From Eurosta solidaginis (taxonomy: Eukaryota > Arthropoda > Insecta > Diptera > Tephritidae), in assembly GCF_040869045.1 (NCBI RefSeq), contig NC_090322.1, positions 187,177,477 through 187,241,476 of the forward strand: DNA of 64,000 nt. Reading direction: 5' to 3'. Position 1 is the stretch's first letter. Every line of letters begins with the position of its first letter. The notes under the pieces are model-generated. The model did no database searches. It was not told where the DNA came from and saw nothing but the letters and a program-made list of their open reading frames with translations. Position numbers and translations under genes: made by a program. This document shows positions 52,973-64,000 of the stretch, in pieces.

Positions 52973-54720
52973 GTGTTCTTACTTTAAAAGCTTGATTTTT
53001 CTATTTAAAAAAATAATATTTAGGAAAGGTTTTGTTTATATGTATTTAAGCAAATCAACGTGTTGGCCATTTCGGAAATATCCGGGGGTTTTGCATCAAA
53101 ATCTCACAGACCATTCAAACATTTTCAGGAGTAGCTCCTTGCGAAGGGATTGTCCCTCGTTCGCTTGCTCCAGAGAGGCTTCGAACCTAACCCCGCTCTT
53201 TGGAATTGGTACTGCTATACCTGGCATATCTCGTGCAAAGCGTAGTTTCACCTAGGGTTAACTCCTAATAATCGTCGCGAACACAATTTCTTTAAATCAT
53301 TTGTCGCTCCTTAGCGGTCACGCACAAAGGCGACTTAGGGTTGCTATTAATTGTCTATTAATACTCATGACTCTCGTGGCACAGGGCGCCTCCAGTTTTT
53401 TCGGCTGTTTTTAAGAGCTTCAATTCTCGATGTGCGAACAGTAGGAATCCCTACCACCAGTCGCTACCACGTATCCTGAGCCTCACACCATATGCCAGTA
53501 CAGAAGCTATAGGACTGCGACTTCGAACTCATACCTTCGTCGACGTCACTTTCCTAGAAGCTCTAGGTGTAGCTCCGAAGACTTTCCAACGGATGCTTTT
53601 GTTGCACTATGCTGCCGAGCTACGCCAGAGAAACACCTTGAAACGTTAGGGAGTGACTTTTCGGCCAAGGATGCCGCCCTCGAAGTCATAAGCAGTCTAA
53701 GTGGATGTCATTGTGACATAAGTGAAAATCGTATAATCCTCGGCGCATCTACATAATTAAAATTTTACAAGGACCATGGATAAAATTTTTAAAATGTAGA
53801 CCAAAGATTGCAGACGTTTGTGTTCACAACATCGATTTCAATAGTCTTCGTTAAATTAAATTTAGAATGAAAGTCGACGGATTTTAAGTTGAAAGTTGTT
53901 AACTACTGTTTTCCGACCTTACGATATAGGAGCTCATTATGGATGACCGCGTGGCTTCAGTTTTCAGACAATTTCGACCATCCACTACGTTAGGGTAGTA
54001 TCACACACGGTCATTAGTTCCACTGTCTTGGGAAAGCTTTTGCTTCACCACTTTGAGTGTTCTTGCGAAGGACAAAGCCTCACCTGGTAGATATATGTGC
54101 CTACGTATTCACATTTGTAAAAGGAGCCGTAACGTATAGGTGATATTTAAACTTGGTTGATAGGCTATAATCAATGTGATTCACTCCAAGGGACTAGTTT
54201 TGGATAGGGCCGCCAACTGGAAATGTCCACCCGGGTGGCCTGGGTGTTGAAGGATGAAGTGTGAAAATCAAAATTAACATTTCAGACGCTATTGTATAGT
54301 TTCGCAAATAAACAAGAGATGTTTGAATGCAAGACTTAGTGATTTTTCAAACCCTTCTCATAAGTACATATATCTTCAACTTAAGTATGAGGTAAGAATA
54401 ATTTCAAAAGAGTGTTTATGCCCCTAGAACCTACCAAAGGATTGTGCATCACTGATTTCGCTTATTCTTGAGGACAATTTACAAAACATGATCGCCTTGG
54501 GTCATTTTATTTGAATTAATTGTTCATTATTAATTTTTTCAAAAATGCAAAGTGAGCATATAAATTTATTATATAACTTATCTTTTAGTGTTCTGTTTTA
54601 ATAACTTGGTGAATTGGGTGATGCAAAGTCCGTGTTAAGCTGACATCGAAAGCGCCTGTTATTTTAAATAACTTTTGAATAGTTATAAAGGGTTAAATTT
54701 CGCAATTAGTTTCTTATAAC
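52973..54720. other. Unrecognised interval between CGG clusters
   Basis: Less AT-rich in 53130-53700 than its surroundings and containing short open frames, for example around CAACGGATGCTTTTGTTGCA with reading FQRMLLLHYAAELRQRNTLK (plus strand, about 53585-53645). This could be decayed retroelement coding, but I cannot assign it. Confidence 0.35.
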
Positions 54721-54831
54721 TGGCAGTGATGCGCATCCGTTGATACCACTTTCGACCATATCCGACCAATTTTCGACATGAACAATAAATGGCCTAAACG
54801 TCCTAAACGAGTAAAAAATAGTGTAACGCGC

Positions 54832-54924
54832 CGACGCCGCGCCGCCGCGCCGATATTTTTGACATTCGGCGGCGACGTGCGAAAAACGACCAAAATCGGC
54901 GGCGGCGTTTATCGGCGGCGTATA
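54832..54924. repeat. CGGCGG-rich cluster 2
   Basis: GCGCCGACGCCGCGCCGCCG, TTCGGCGGCGACGTGCG and ATCGGCGGCGGCGTTTATCG then GCGGCGTATATC. Shares the words TATCGGCGGCGG/TATCGGCGGCG with cluster 1. The flanking phrases CGACCATATCCGACCAATTT suggest an element end. Confidence 0.6.
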
Positions 54925-56970
54925 TCTCTATTCGGGGTTCACTTGATGAAAAAAAATGTTTGATGCCACAAATTTTAAAATTAAGTAAGTCAAATTTTCA
55001 CGATTACAAGGAAAATGTGGTCGAAAATTTCAACAAAAAACGTTAGTGAATGAAACCTTTTGCATTGGCTATAATATCTGAAAACACCAATCTTTCACTA
55101 TTATTGATATAAGAGAAATGTTTATGCCCAAATTTTCTGATTCGGTTCCAATTCCAATTTCGATATAGCAAATTCGTGAAATCAGATTATGCAGAAATCC
55201 ACATCGTTATCGTACAGAAAAATTTAAAAAAGAAAAACTTTCAGTGTTGCTGCCATTTGTCATGCAAAGTTTTCGACTTTACAACCAGTTGATAGCTGAC
55301 TTTTTGTAGTTAACTAGAGGTGCGTTACTTTCCAAAATCCAGTGAAAACTCAACTATTAAGGCTGTTTTCACCATCTTCAGTTAAGTTAAATTTTACCGT
55401 GGGGATAGCACTCTACCAGTTAGCTTCATTTGACATTTTCCATTTCACCAACACAAGGTGACCAAATCGCTGTTAAATCAATAATTGTGAATACTTTGTA
55501 GAACAAAGCAAACATCTATTGTGAATTCACGACAACTAGCCTAGCAGCTGACCTTTGTTTAAACTTTTTCCATGGATTTAACTGAGGCACGAAGCTTTCA
55601 CAAGTTGACCGTTTTATTTCACACATGGCGCAGTTTCTGTATAAAAATAAAAATAAAAACACGAATGTTAAGTCTTTTTAGGTTTTATTGGTAAATGCAA
55701 TTTTACTAATTGATGGCTTAAAAATGCCATCACAAATGCATTTGTCCTTTTCTTTTTTCGGAGTATTTTGGCATACCAAATGTTTGATTCGAACTATAAA
55801 TTGCTTACACCATTCGAATAAATTTTTCTTTAGATCAGTGGTCACCAAAATTAAAACTATGGCTGTGTTGGTTAGAGTAAAATTGTCGTAGTAGTAGTGG
55901 TATAGTCGTTGATTAACGAGCAGTCGGGCAGGATGTATGCACGGATGTTTGTTAATACTCAAAATATATTTCGTAAATATGCTGATGTTTCTAACATTAA
56001 TCAATTAAATCATGCGCAAAAGCATTTGTTTGAAGAAATATATCATTTGAAATTAGCAAATAAACAATAGCCTCATTCAATGTTGCTAATCTATTTCTTC
56101 AGCGATTACTAAACGAAAGAGGAGAATAATATTCGTAACTGACGACCTCTTTCGCTTTACCGAGTATGTACTACATCTCCAAATACATATACAGACCAAT
56201 TGTAAATATTCTCGCGGAATTTTTATTCCCGCGGAAAAATTCCTCCAATTCTTTTCTCCTAGGGAGAAAAATAACTGGGAAATAGGAATTTCGAATTTTC
56301 GAAGTCAGCTGTTTTGTCACTTGAAATTTCGTTGCGCATTTCTTATTTTGTTTAAAAAAAATGAAAAGTTTAATTTTTGTTGCGAATTTGTTTGAAATTA
56401 AGAAATAAGGTATAAACAATGCACATTATTGTATTTCATGTGGTATTCACTGGAATAAGTAATGAATTGGTACCACAGCAACATCAACAGAGAAGCATAA
56501 GAAGAAGAAGACGGCGGGATAACACAAATCCGACGGAGTTCATTTCTTCATTCTGCAAAGCAATTTTCTGGCAGCCAAGTCGAGTTGAGTTCGCCTTTCG
56601 CCATATGCCAAAATCTATTTAAGCCTCCTTAAAAAAATCTTGCGCAATTTCTGGATGGCTGCATCAAATATACGAAGAGCTCTTCCGTTGCTTATGACAT
56701 ACTTTTGGATTTAAAATAATGAATATTGTGGTTGTTGTTGTTGCATTAACAGTGAGAATATTGTGGTAGAATGTAAATACATATCTTAGCACAAATTTGT
56801 ACAAATAAGTGTTTTTTCTTAAAAGAACCAATTTCCTTTAACTATTTTGATGCATTCCCTTTAATTTAACTAGTGAAAAAATTCCTATGAAATGGTAGAG
56901 AAATCTCCCTCTCCCTCACATTCATAATACCTACTTTTCTCCCATAACCGGTTTCCGCTTTTTCGAACAT
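54925..56970. other. No recognisable gene
   Basis: 2 kb with short open frames (55678-56004 and 56171-56419 on the reverse strand, 56419-56622 on the plus strand) that show no known domain. CGCGGAATTTTTATTCCCGCG at 56213-56233 is an imperfect short inverted repeat related in wording to the tandem at 56977. Confidence 0.45.
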
Positions 56971-56976
56971 TGTTCA

Positions 56977-57080
56977 GAATAGGAGGAAAGGGAGAAGTGA
57001 AAAAACTCACAAGGAATTTTTATTTAGAATACGAGGAATGGGAGAAGGGAAAAAACTCGCACGGAATTTTCATTTAGAAT
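56977..57080 (+). repeat. Two-unit 50-bp tandem repeat
   Basis: Units begin GAATAGGAGGAAAGGGAGAA (56977) and GAATACGAGGAATGGGAGAA (57027), each continuing to GGAATTTT-ATTTAGAAT. Confidence 0.75.
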
Positions 57081-57342
57081 CGGGCTGATATAGTATATAT
57101 TTTTCGCTTCGCAAGCCTTTACTTGGTTTTTACTAAATTTCTAAACTACAAGCTTCTGCACTATGGTGATAATTAGGCGCCATACAAAAGTCTTTACTGC
57201 AAATAAGTAATAAACATACATAGCTACAAGCTATAAGTATGCATATCGTTACATAAAATGCAGTAGAACGTAACAAACATCGACACTAAAATGCAAAATG
57301 GCATAACTAATATATTTTTTTTCTTGATACCTATAACGTTGC

Positions 57343-59100
57343 CACGGTTGCCACACCATGCTTTCATTTGGGACCAAAATTCATCGAAAAAAAGGACCAA
57401 ATCTCAGAAAAAAGGACCAAATTTTTTTTTTATTTGATTGTGATACAAGCAATTCACAAAAGTGTCGTAGTTGTTGTTGTTGTTGTAGCGATAAGGTTGC
57501 TCCCCGAAGGCTTTGGGGAGTGTTATCGATGTGATGATCCTTTGCCGGATACAGATACGGTACGCTCCGGTACCACAGAATTAAGGTGCTAGCCCGACCA
57601 TCTCGGGAACGATTCATGTGGCCACATTAAACCTTCAGGCCATTCCCTCCCTCCCCACCCCCAAGTTCCATGAGGAGCTCGGGGTAGCCAGAGCCTCATC
57701 TGTTAGTGAAACAGGATTCGCCGCGGATAGGTGAGGTTGACAATTGGGTTTGGAGAAGCTATATATTGCGCTGGCAACCTGAAGGGTTGCGCTACACAGC
57801 CCCTTGAATCTGGTATTTTAGTCGCCTCTTACGACAGGCATACCTACCGCGGGTATATTCTGATGCCCTAACCCGCTGGGGATAAAGTTTTCAAGTCTAA
57901 AATTACACAAAGTGTCGTAGTCGTTGTTAAATATAAAGTTTTAGGATGTGTCCATGGTTTCCTATACAAAATTTTAATAAACTCAGCGAATAGGAGACAA
58001 TTGAAACTGCAGAAACAAAAACACTACTTTTGGGTATTATATTTTCAAATTTCTAAGATAAGTCTATGCCTTCACTAACTATACGTTTTGAATGTAGTTT
58101 TGCTGACAAAGCTCTTAGTTCCAGCATTATGTTGTTAATTGGAAAGATATAAAATATATAATGTCTTTTTGAAAAACTCATTTATTGAATCTAGCCCCAG
58201 GCTTCAGATTAAAAATCAAACGTCTTAAAAGTTTCAACTGTACAATAATGGAATCTGATTACGTTTAAGTAGGTACTAGAAATTAGTTAACAGCGTTGTT
58301 ATTGAAGTTTACGAGAATAAAACGCAAAACACTTCTTTCGAAATCAAATATTTTTTACATTTGCTTCAAAATCTGAATATAAAGTAAATTTGTTCAATCG
58401 CGATTCGTTATTCATTTATAAAGTTACCGCTTTCAAGAAGCATTCCTGCCTTACTTACAGTTAAAATATTTCTTATGCCAAGCTACCTATTTTTCGAGTA
58501 TTCGGCGTGCCTTAACATCACAATACTCCTGGAACACCACAATACTCCTGCAATTTTTACATAGGATTTCTTTGTAAAAAATTTTGAAAGTGTTACCAAA
58601 CATAAAACCAATTAGTTTCATTATTTGACTTAGTTTTCAATTCAAATTTTAACTCGACGGCCATCGTAATGGTTCCATCAGCGGAAAGCCCTGCCAAATT
58701 TTTTAGAGGCACACGTGCATTTGGAAAAATTTTCTTTCTCTTGGATACTAAAACAAGAATTTTTTCTGATAAGTCCGTGTAATGTGTTTGCCCTTAGATC
58801 CATCACTTTTCTTATTAATGCCTCGCCTAAAATATCTCCTATGAAATGTCATTTTTATTGACTGAGCAATTTTTGTGGTAAGATTTCCATATACATAAGT
58901 AAATTGAAAATTATATGTGGGTTAATGAAAGTGTGCCAAATGTTGTGGGCAGAGTTGTGAATTTTAACCTCAGTGAAAAAGGAAGAAAAGTACCAAAATC
59001 GTGGCTACTGCCTAAAAAATTGAAAAAAGGGACCAGTGGACACCTAATGGGGTTGGAAGGGACCATTTTTGGTCCAAATGGTCCGAAAGTGGCAACCGTG
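57343..59100 (+). mobile_element. hAT element 3, copy 2, with retroposon D insertion
   Basis: TIR CACGGTTGCCAC at both ends (57343; complement ending 59100). Perfect 8-bp duplications AACGTTGC flank it at 57335-57342 and 59101-59108. Homologous to 31907-33855 in opposite orientation. It carries retroposon D at 57471-57883 but neither the SINE nor the RTE fragment. No transposase domain recognised. Confidence 0.93.
57471..57883 (-). mobile_element. Short retroposon D, copy in hAT element 3
   Basis: In complement CCCCAGCGGGTTAGGG to GCTACAACAACAACAACAAC. The target word CACAAAAGTGTCGTAG at 57455-57470 recurs as CACAAAGTGTCGTAG at 57906-57920, consistent with a TSD if about 22 extra bases at the 5' end belong to the insertion. 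No internal tandem duplication. Confidence 0.85.
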
Positions 59101-59108
59101 AACGTTGC

Positions 59109-60671
59109 ATTTAATCGAACTACAGGAACCTACATATGTACATCGTTTTATGCAAATACAACATTTTTTGTTATGACTTTTTCATTTCAGTTCCATTCCA
59201 TTTTAGAATATGTATGTATGTATGTTTAGATATTAAACATACTACGTGTGATTGATAACAACAATACTGATATCAGCAATCAACAAGTTGTCAAAGATAT
59301 TTAAGTTGTATGGCTGTTGGGCAGTTTTCCTTCAAACCCCATTGAGACAAATTCGAATTTAATATAACTCCACATCCGATTCTTTTTTCTACATCTTGAT
59401 TTGGGAAAATATTAAATTTGTGTTAAAGTTTATGTAAAATTGCATTTAATGTTTTGTTAATAGGATACGAGCTATGGTATTTTTAACTTGAATGTCGACC
59501 CTATCCCGGCTGCCGTTTTCTTAATTTTAAAAGTCGGTTGAAAAACGAACCTATCTCATAATTTGTTACATTATAAGTTAGGGTGTTCTTCAAACATTTT
59601 CTTAGATAGGGCGTTTTCGAAAGGGCACCCTAGAGAGCATGAGATTTCACTCAGCAGTCGATGTAATCATTTCATAATTCGTTAGCGTAGTGTAGGATAT
59701 TTACATGCATGTTAGTACATCTCAATGCTAAGCCAGTGAAAAAATTTATGTGCAAAAGGCGTTTACAAAACTTTGCTTCAGTGGCTAGAAGATCTTACCA
59801 TCTCGATTATTTCGTTAATTCCATTTTTGCATGACATGAGGCAAAATGAATGGACTTGTCCAAAGAAATAGCTTATGGAAGGAGTTTGCATCAAACACAT
59901 GCCTAGTTTTCAAATATTGCCTTTTCGCTTCCGAAGGAACTGATCATTTGCTGAACACCTTGCCAACAAGGAGCGCATGAAGTATACTCTCCGCAAAGCG
60001 CTGCAGTTGTTCTTTCTCATAAGCTGTTCCGTAGTACCTACTTTTGCTTTTGAAGATTAACCAAATTTTTGTCTCGTTTTTGTTTGAGAAACTTGTTTGA
60101 CCCTGTGACTGATGAAATGCAAACCATTCAATCGAGCTTTACCTTGGTCATGCACAAAATCTCGCTAAAATATTGAGGACCCGCTTGCTGTAATACTACT
60201 TGCGATGGGACAGCGCCTCTATAGCTGGAATAGAGAAAGGGGCTTGCATATTTTCAAAAGCAAACGCCAACCTACCACAAAAAACATTCAAAAAAAAGTA
60301 GTAAAAACCCCAATTTTACTACTTTCTTTGCCTTACCTGTGACTGATTTCCCATTAGGGTTAAGATCATTATCTCTCCCGTCATGATCACAATTTCAGTT
60401 CATAATCCTTCCTGCTGCGGCTGCGATGAGTATGCCGCAATTGAAGCATCCAGTTTTTTCATACTTGACAATACAGCTTTTTGTCAAAGCTATATGGAAG
60501 TAATTTGGTCTCGACTCATCTCCGGAGGATGTATCCAATCGAACTTCTTTTACCGGGCCAACTGCTACTCTACTTTACTTAACTTTTTTTAAGATGAGCG
60601 CATTAAAGTCAGTAAGAACAATCCCATATTTCGGCTTTGTCAATGAGTCCGAACCATACAGTTTCCTTCGC
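59109..60671. other. No recognisable gene
   Basis: AT-rich; TATGTATGTATG near 59212-59224. Short open frames lack recognisable domains. Confidence 0.45.
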
Positions 60672-60780
60672 TAAGTCTGAACTTCCTTTATATTTACAAA
60701 CGCTGCAACTTGCATGATTGTGCCGATGTCATGCATACGATTGCGTTAAACGCATCTACATATATAAAAAACTTAATTGT
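60672..60780 (+). repeat. Dispersed repeat B, copy 4 (both ends, middle missing)
   Basis: GTCTGAACTTCCTTTATATTTACAAACGC-like start and GCGTTAAACGCATCTACATATATAAA-like end match the two ends of 20838-21088. The central part is deleted. Confidence 0.5.
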
Positions 60781-61139
60781 GACTCGGCCGTTATTCAACC
60801 CTATGCATATGGCTTTACTAGTCACAGTATATCATTATCAAATGAATGCACTTAACAGATGATAACAAAATCGTTCGTATGTATTCGTGCATGGATTTAC
60901 CCATTTAATATGAATATAATGCTTTTATGTTAGTCAGTGCTACGAAAAGTGCATGCGAAGAGCGGCGATTGGAACCGACGCGTCGTGACGATGCATTTCC
61001 TCCCTCTCCATATATTACCCAATAAACATTTTTGTTCTATATCAATTTGAAATAGGGCAGCAGCATTTTTAGTAGTGGCTTTCCACTATCAGCTCAAATT
61101 CAAATTCAATTTCTTTTATATTATATTTGGAATTTTTTG

Positions 61140-61600
61140 TTAATTACCAGGCAGACTTCACAGCCAAGCAGTATTCTTTAGTAACATTCGATGGTCCAGA
61201 GTCTGTTGACTCACAAAGGCACACACTAGGGAAACCAGAAGTAACTGGAAAACAAAGCAATTGAGACAACAGGGGTTTGAATGCCAAGGGCAAAGGGAAG
61301 GCAACAATGAGAGTAACAGCCAAACTCATTAATCTTAGCAGGGAGGACCTACGAACTCTGAATGGGTACTATACGGGAAACTGTAGTCAACGACGATCTA
61401 TCCGATACAAAAATCCGTCGCTCTGGCGAGGTTACTCTCTCATCTAGGTGGCGTGATCCCTTCGTGTTATGGAGGAAAACTCTTGAAGAGTTACCTAAAT
61501 ACATTAAAAGCTCCCACATACAGTAATAGGCTAAGAGGTCAAGCACGATAGATTTTAATAAAGTTAGCAGTGCATCGAGGCCTAATAACAATTATGATAA
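61140..61600 (+). mobile_element. I-group LINE family 2, C-terminal and 3' remnant
   Basis: Contains LINLSREDLRTLNGYYTGNC (with breaks), the segment after RNase H in I-group LINEs. The sequence to 61600 is the complement of 35890-36200. Frames are disrupted. It ends near CATCGAGGCCTAATAACAAT. Confidence 0.65.
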
Positions 61601-61639
61601 TAATTTGCATGTCTTCGAAAAAAAAAAAACATTATTTTC

Positions 61640-62405
61640 GGTTTCTGCACTGAAAGAAAAAGACTGGTAAAATCAACCGAAATACGGGTCAATTCAACCG
61701 AAATTTCTGTCAATTTTTATCCATCGCAACAAGATGTTGAATCAAACGCGCACAAATCGTTTGATTCGTAATTGACCGTTTTAGTAGTCAAATGAACAAA
61801 AAAGTTGTTGCGACAGCTTTGTACGAAAGTACCTATGTTGCGGCATGTGCAAGGCAGATGAGTTTTCACTGAGATCTTTTCATGGCAGAAATACACGGAG
61901 TGCTTGCCGAACAGTGCCGAGGGGCGACCCGGCTTAGGAAAATTTTCTTCTAATTGAAAAACCTTATTTCTAAAATTTGTATGTTACTTTGCCCGGGGTG
62001 TGACACCAGGGTCTTCGGTGTGGTAGGCGGAGCACGCCACCATCACACCACGGCGGCCGCCATACACATACGTAAATATGTGCATACATATAATACACAG
62101 CATATATAAGTACAAAGTAGAGCTCAGTGAGCGTAAAATTCTCTTTGAAATTTTCTCATGTATTGACTGTTGATCGCTGTTGAAATGACCAGTGAGATCA
62201 GTTATGTTAACAAAAAAATCAGTTAGATTGATTAGGAATTTGTCTATTTTACAGAATTTTGTTAACGTAAGAGCGACAATTTCTCTTCTGTTGAAATGAC
62301 TAAACTAATTTGTTCGCTTGACGCAGAACTCGGTCGAATTAACCATAATTCGATCAATTTCACCGAATCTCCGTTAAGTCAAGAACAAACATTACAAAAA
62401 ACCTT
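61640..62405. repeat. Unclassified element with CAACCGAAAT motifs, split by a SINE
   Basis: AAATCAACCGAAATACGG (61671) and AATTCAACCGAAATTTCTG (61692), and on the right GTCGAATTAACCATAATTCG and AATTTCACCGAATC (62332-62370), look like iterated subterminal motifs. A reverse SINE lies between. CAAACGCGCACAAATCGTTTG near 61744 is an imperfect palindrome. Class unknown. Confidence 0.35.
61849..62061 (-). mobile_element. tRNA-derived SINE, copy 6 (reverse, 3'-truncated)
   Basis: In complement it reads GGCGGCCGCCGTGGTGTGAT, GGTGGCGTGCTCCGCCTACC, a B-box relic, then TCGGCA-TG, TGCCATGAAAAGATCTCAGT and ends at CATCTGCCTTGC. The last 130 bp of the family are absent. Confidence 0.85.
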
Positions 62406-62409
62406 ACTT

Positions 62410-62618
62410 CCGTGGTGTGGTGGTAGCGTGTGCTCTGCCTCACACACGGTCTCCGCGAAAATTCTTCTGTTTGCAGACCCCGTTCGAGGTCAGCTTAAAA
62501 TATGTTGATCCAGTGCCGTCAATTTGTAGGAAAATTAAAAATGAGCACGACGCAAATTGGAAGAGAAGCTCGGTCTAAATATGCTCGGAGGTACATCGCG
62601 ACTTATATTTGTTTATTA
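62410..62618 (+). mobile_element. tRNA-derived SINE, copy 7 (internal deletion)
   Basis: Head GTGGTGTGGTGGTAGCGTGT, then a jump past the B-box to TGTTTGCAGACCCCGTTCGA. The tail AATTTGTAGG, GAGCACGACGCAAATTGGAA and GAGAAGCTCGGTC is present. Confidence 0.75.
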
Positions 62619-62741
62619 TACTTCCATCTGACTTTCTACATTGAATTTTCCAAAAAATAAAAAACCGCATTTCCTGTCCCTGTAACAAATATAAAATATT
62701 ATTAAGATATTTAATGCCTATTGAGCATGGGAATCGAAATG

Positions 62742-63133
62742 ATAAGGTTACTCCCCGAAGGCTTTGGGGAGTGTTATCGATGTGATGGTCCTTTGCCGGA
62801 TACAGATCCGGCACGCTCCGGTAACAGCACCATTAAAGTGCTAGCCCGACCAACTCGGGAGCGATTTATATGGCCACATTAAACCTTCAGGCCATCCCTC
62901 CCTCCCCACCCCCAAGTTCCTTGGGGATCTTGGGGTCGCCAGAGCCTCGTCTGTTAGTGAAACAGGATTCTCCGCGGATAGGTGAAGTTGACAATTGGGT
63001 TTGGAGAAGCTATATATTGCGCTGGCAACCTGAAGGGTTGCGCTACACAGCCCCTTGAATCTGGTATTTTAGTCGCCTCTTACGACTATCATACCTACCG
63101 GGGGTATATTCTGACCGCCTAACCCTCTGGGGA
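62742..63133 (-). mobile_element. Short retroposon D, copy without (CAA)n tail
   Basis: Complement of the family from CCCCAGAGGGTTAGGCGGTC to CGGGGAGTAACCTTATC. The terminal GCTACAACAAC is missing at the left border, and no TSD was found. Confidence 0.85.
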
Positions 63134-64000
63134 TGTGTAAGTGGTTGTGTGGCATGTGCTGCTGTTGCTGCCAAAAAATTCTGCTTCCTGTTTAGCAAAA
63201 TGCTTTACTACTACTTTTACAAAACCAATTCGCATACATATTATATACATCCCAATAAACAATTTTGTTCAGTCGCTAGATCCAATGTGCCCCTGAGTGG
63301 AAAAAAGTATCAATTCGTAAAAAATTTGGTAAATTTTATTTACATTCGCTGTACTAAGAATAAGGAGCAACACTGTCGATACAAAATTTTCAATATTCAA
63401 CGGTAGTCATTGTCCGGATGAAATTTGCACTTGTACGAGTAAAAGTAGGGAATCGGAGAATTTAATTCTTTTAAAATGTAAACATTTGAATGACAAAGTT
63501 GAAAATTCGAAAAGTTTTTGCAAATCTTCATTAAAATTTCGAATTATTTATGTATTTACAAATTTTTATACAAATTTTGTTTGGATGCACTCGACTTCAT
63601 TTTAGTCTAACAAAGTATGATTTAAAGTCTCTCAAAACTCTCATTGGGTTTTTCTTCCAATCAAAGAGTTTCAAATTTTATTTGTGTACATATACTTTTG
63701 AAAAAAAATATAATCGCCGTGCAGAAGAATGTCAAGTCAAAAGAGAATTTCCATTGAATACGATTAACTGTCATATGGCGTTGTATGGAAAATAATCAAG
63801 AACAAGCAATTTCTAAAATAAATTTTAAAGCCAAACTATTAACATTTTAAAAACTTCATAAAGCTGTGTGTTACATCAAGACACTACCATTAGCAATCAG
63901 GTTAGCCACCCGATTGGATCGAAATTATCGAGCCAGTTCTGGATTTCGATTCCGACCAATACATTCGGAATCGAGATGGATTGGTGTTCTCAATATCGAT
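63134..64000. other. No recognisable gene
   Basis: AT-rich right edge. Two short plus-strand frames (63149-63406, 63550-63795) have no known domain. Confidence 0.45.

Noticed and set aside
53585..53645. Gag-like peptide between the CGG clusters
   Set aside because: Only about 20 residues, no motif; kept as an unrecognised interval.

Overview
This window looks like repeat-dense nuclear DNA of a higher fly (Diptera: Cyclorrhapha), most likely a true fruit fly (Tephritidae) or close relative. The sequence is AT-rich, and nearly all of its coding potential belongs to insect transposons: piggyBac, hAT, P-superfamily, CR1/Jockey, RTE and I-group LINEs, and Ty3/gypsy. It also carries a tRNA-derived SINE and a dispersed repeat whose ends I remember as common in fly genomes. 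The species is an inference. I could not recognise a single host protein-coding gene, tRNA gene or rRNA gene.

Layout. 1-1020 holds two reverse-strand LINE remnants. 2124-9075 is a 3,476-bp segment present twice in tandem and nearly identical; each unit carries a pogo-like end, a minisatellite/hairpin repeat and the 5' part of a decayed piggyBac element, and only the second unit runs on to the piggyBac 3' end at 9800. 10382-10660 is a SINE. 10721-12379 is a hAT element (8-bp target-site duplication, TSD) containing a large internal inverted repeat. 12858-13051 is a 194-bp MITE of the P-element superfamily with a perfect 8-bp TSD. 14008-14652 is a truncated LINE. 16200-20836 is the one apparently intact element, a CR1-superfamily LINE: ORF1 has a PHD finger, ORF2 has endonuclease and reverse transcriptase with all visible catalytic residues, and a hairpin and (AAAT)n tail follow.

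22208-29440 is a 7.2-kb hAT element with 8-bp TSDs. Its transposase gene is interrupted by a long dispersed repeat (which itself contains a short retroposon) and by a Ty3/gypsy pol remnant. 29525-29905 is a repeat containing a TA-flanked MITE that in turn contains a P-type end. 31907-33855 and 57343-59100 are two copies of a third hAT family, each with perfect 8-bp TSDs but loaded with different passengers. 34172-35673 and 40509-42027 are further copies of the long dispersed repeat. 35890-39948 and 47909-49990 are I-group, RTE and jockey-like LINE remnants. The right part (43-64 kb) is mainly SINEs, internally deleted retroposons and unrecognised AT-rich DNA, with two odd CGG-rich clusters.

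These genes form no pathway. What joins them is insertion history, which the paired copies, TSDs and paralogous empty sites allow to be ordered. The intact CR1-type LINE is the only plausible source of active protein. The SINE and the internally deleted retroposon are non-autonomous and would need LINE machinery in trans. I cannot measure divergence, so relative ages rest on nesting alone.
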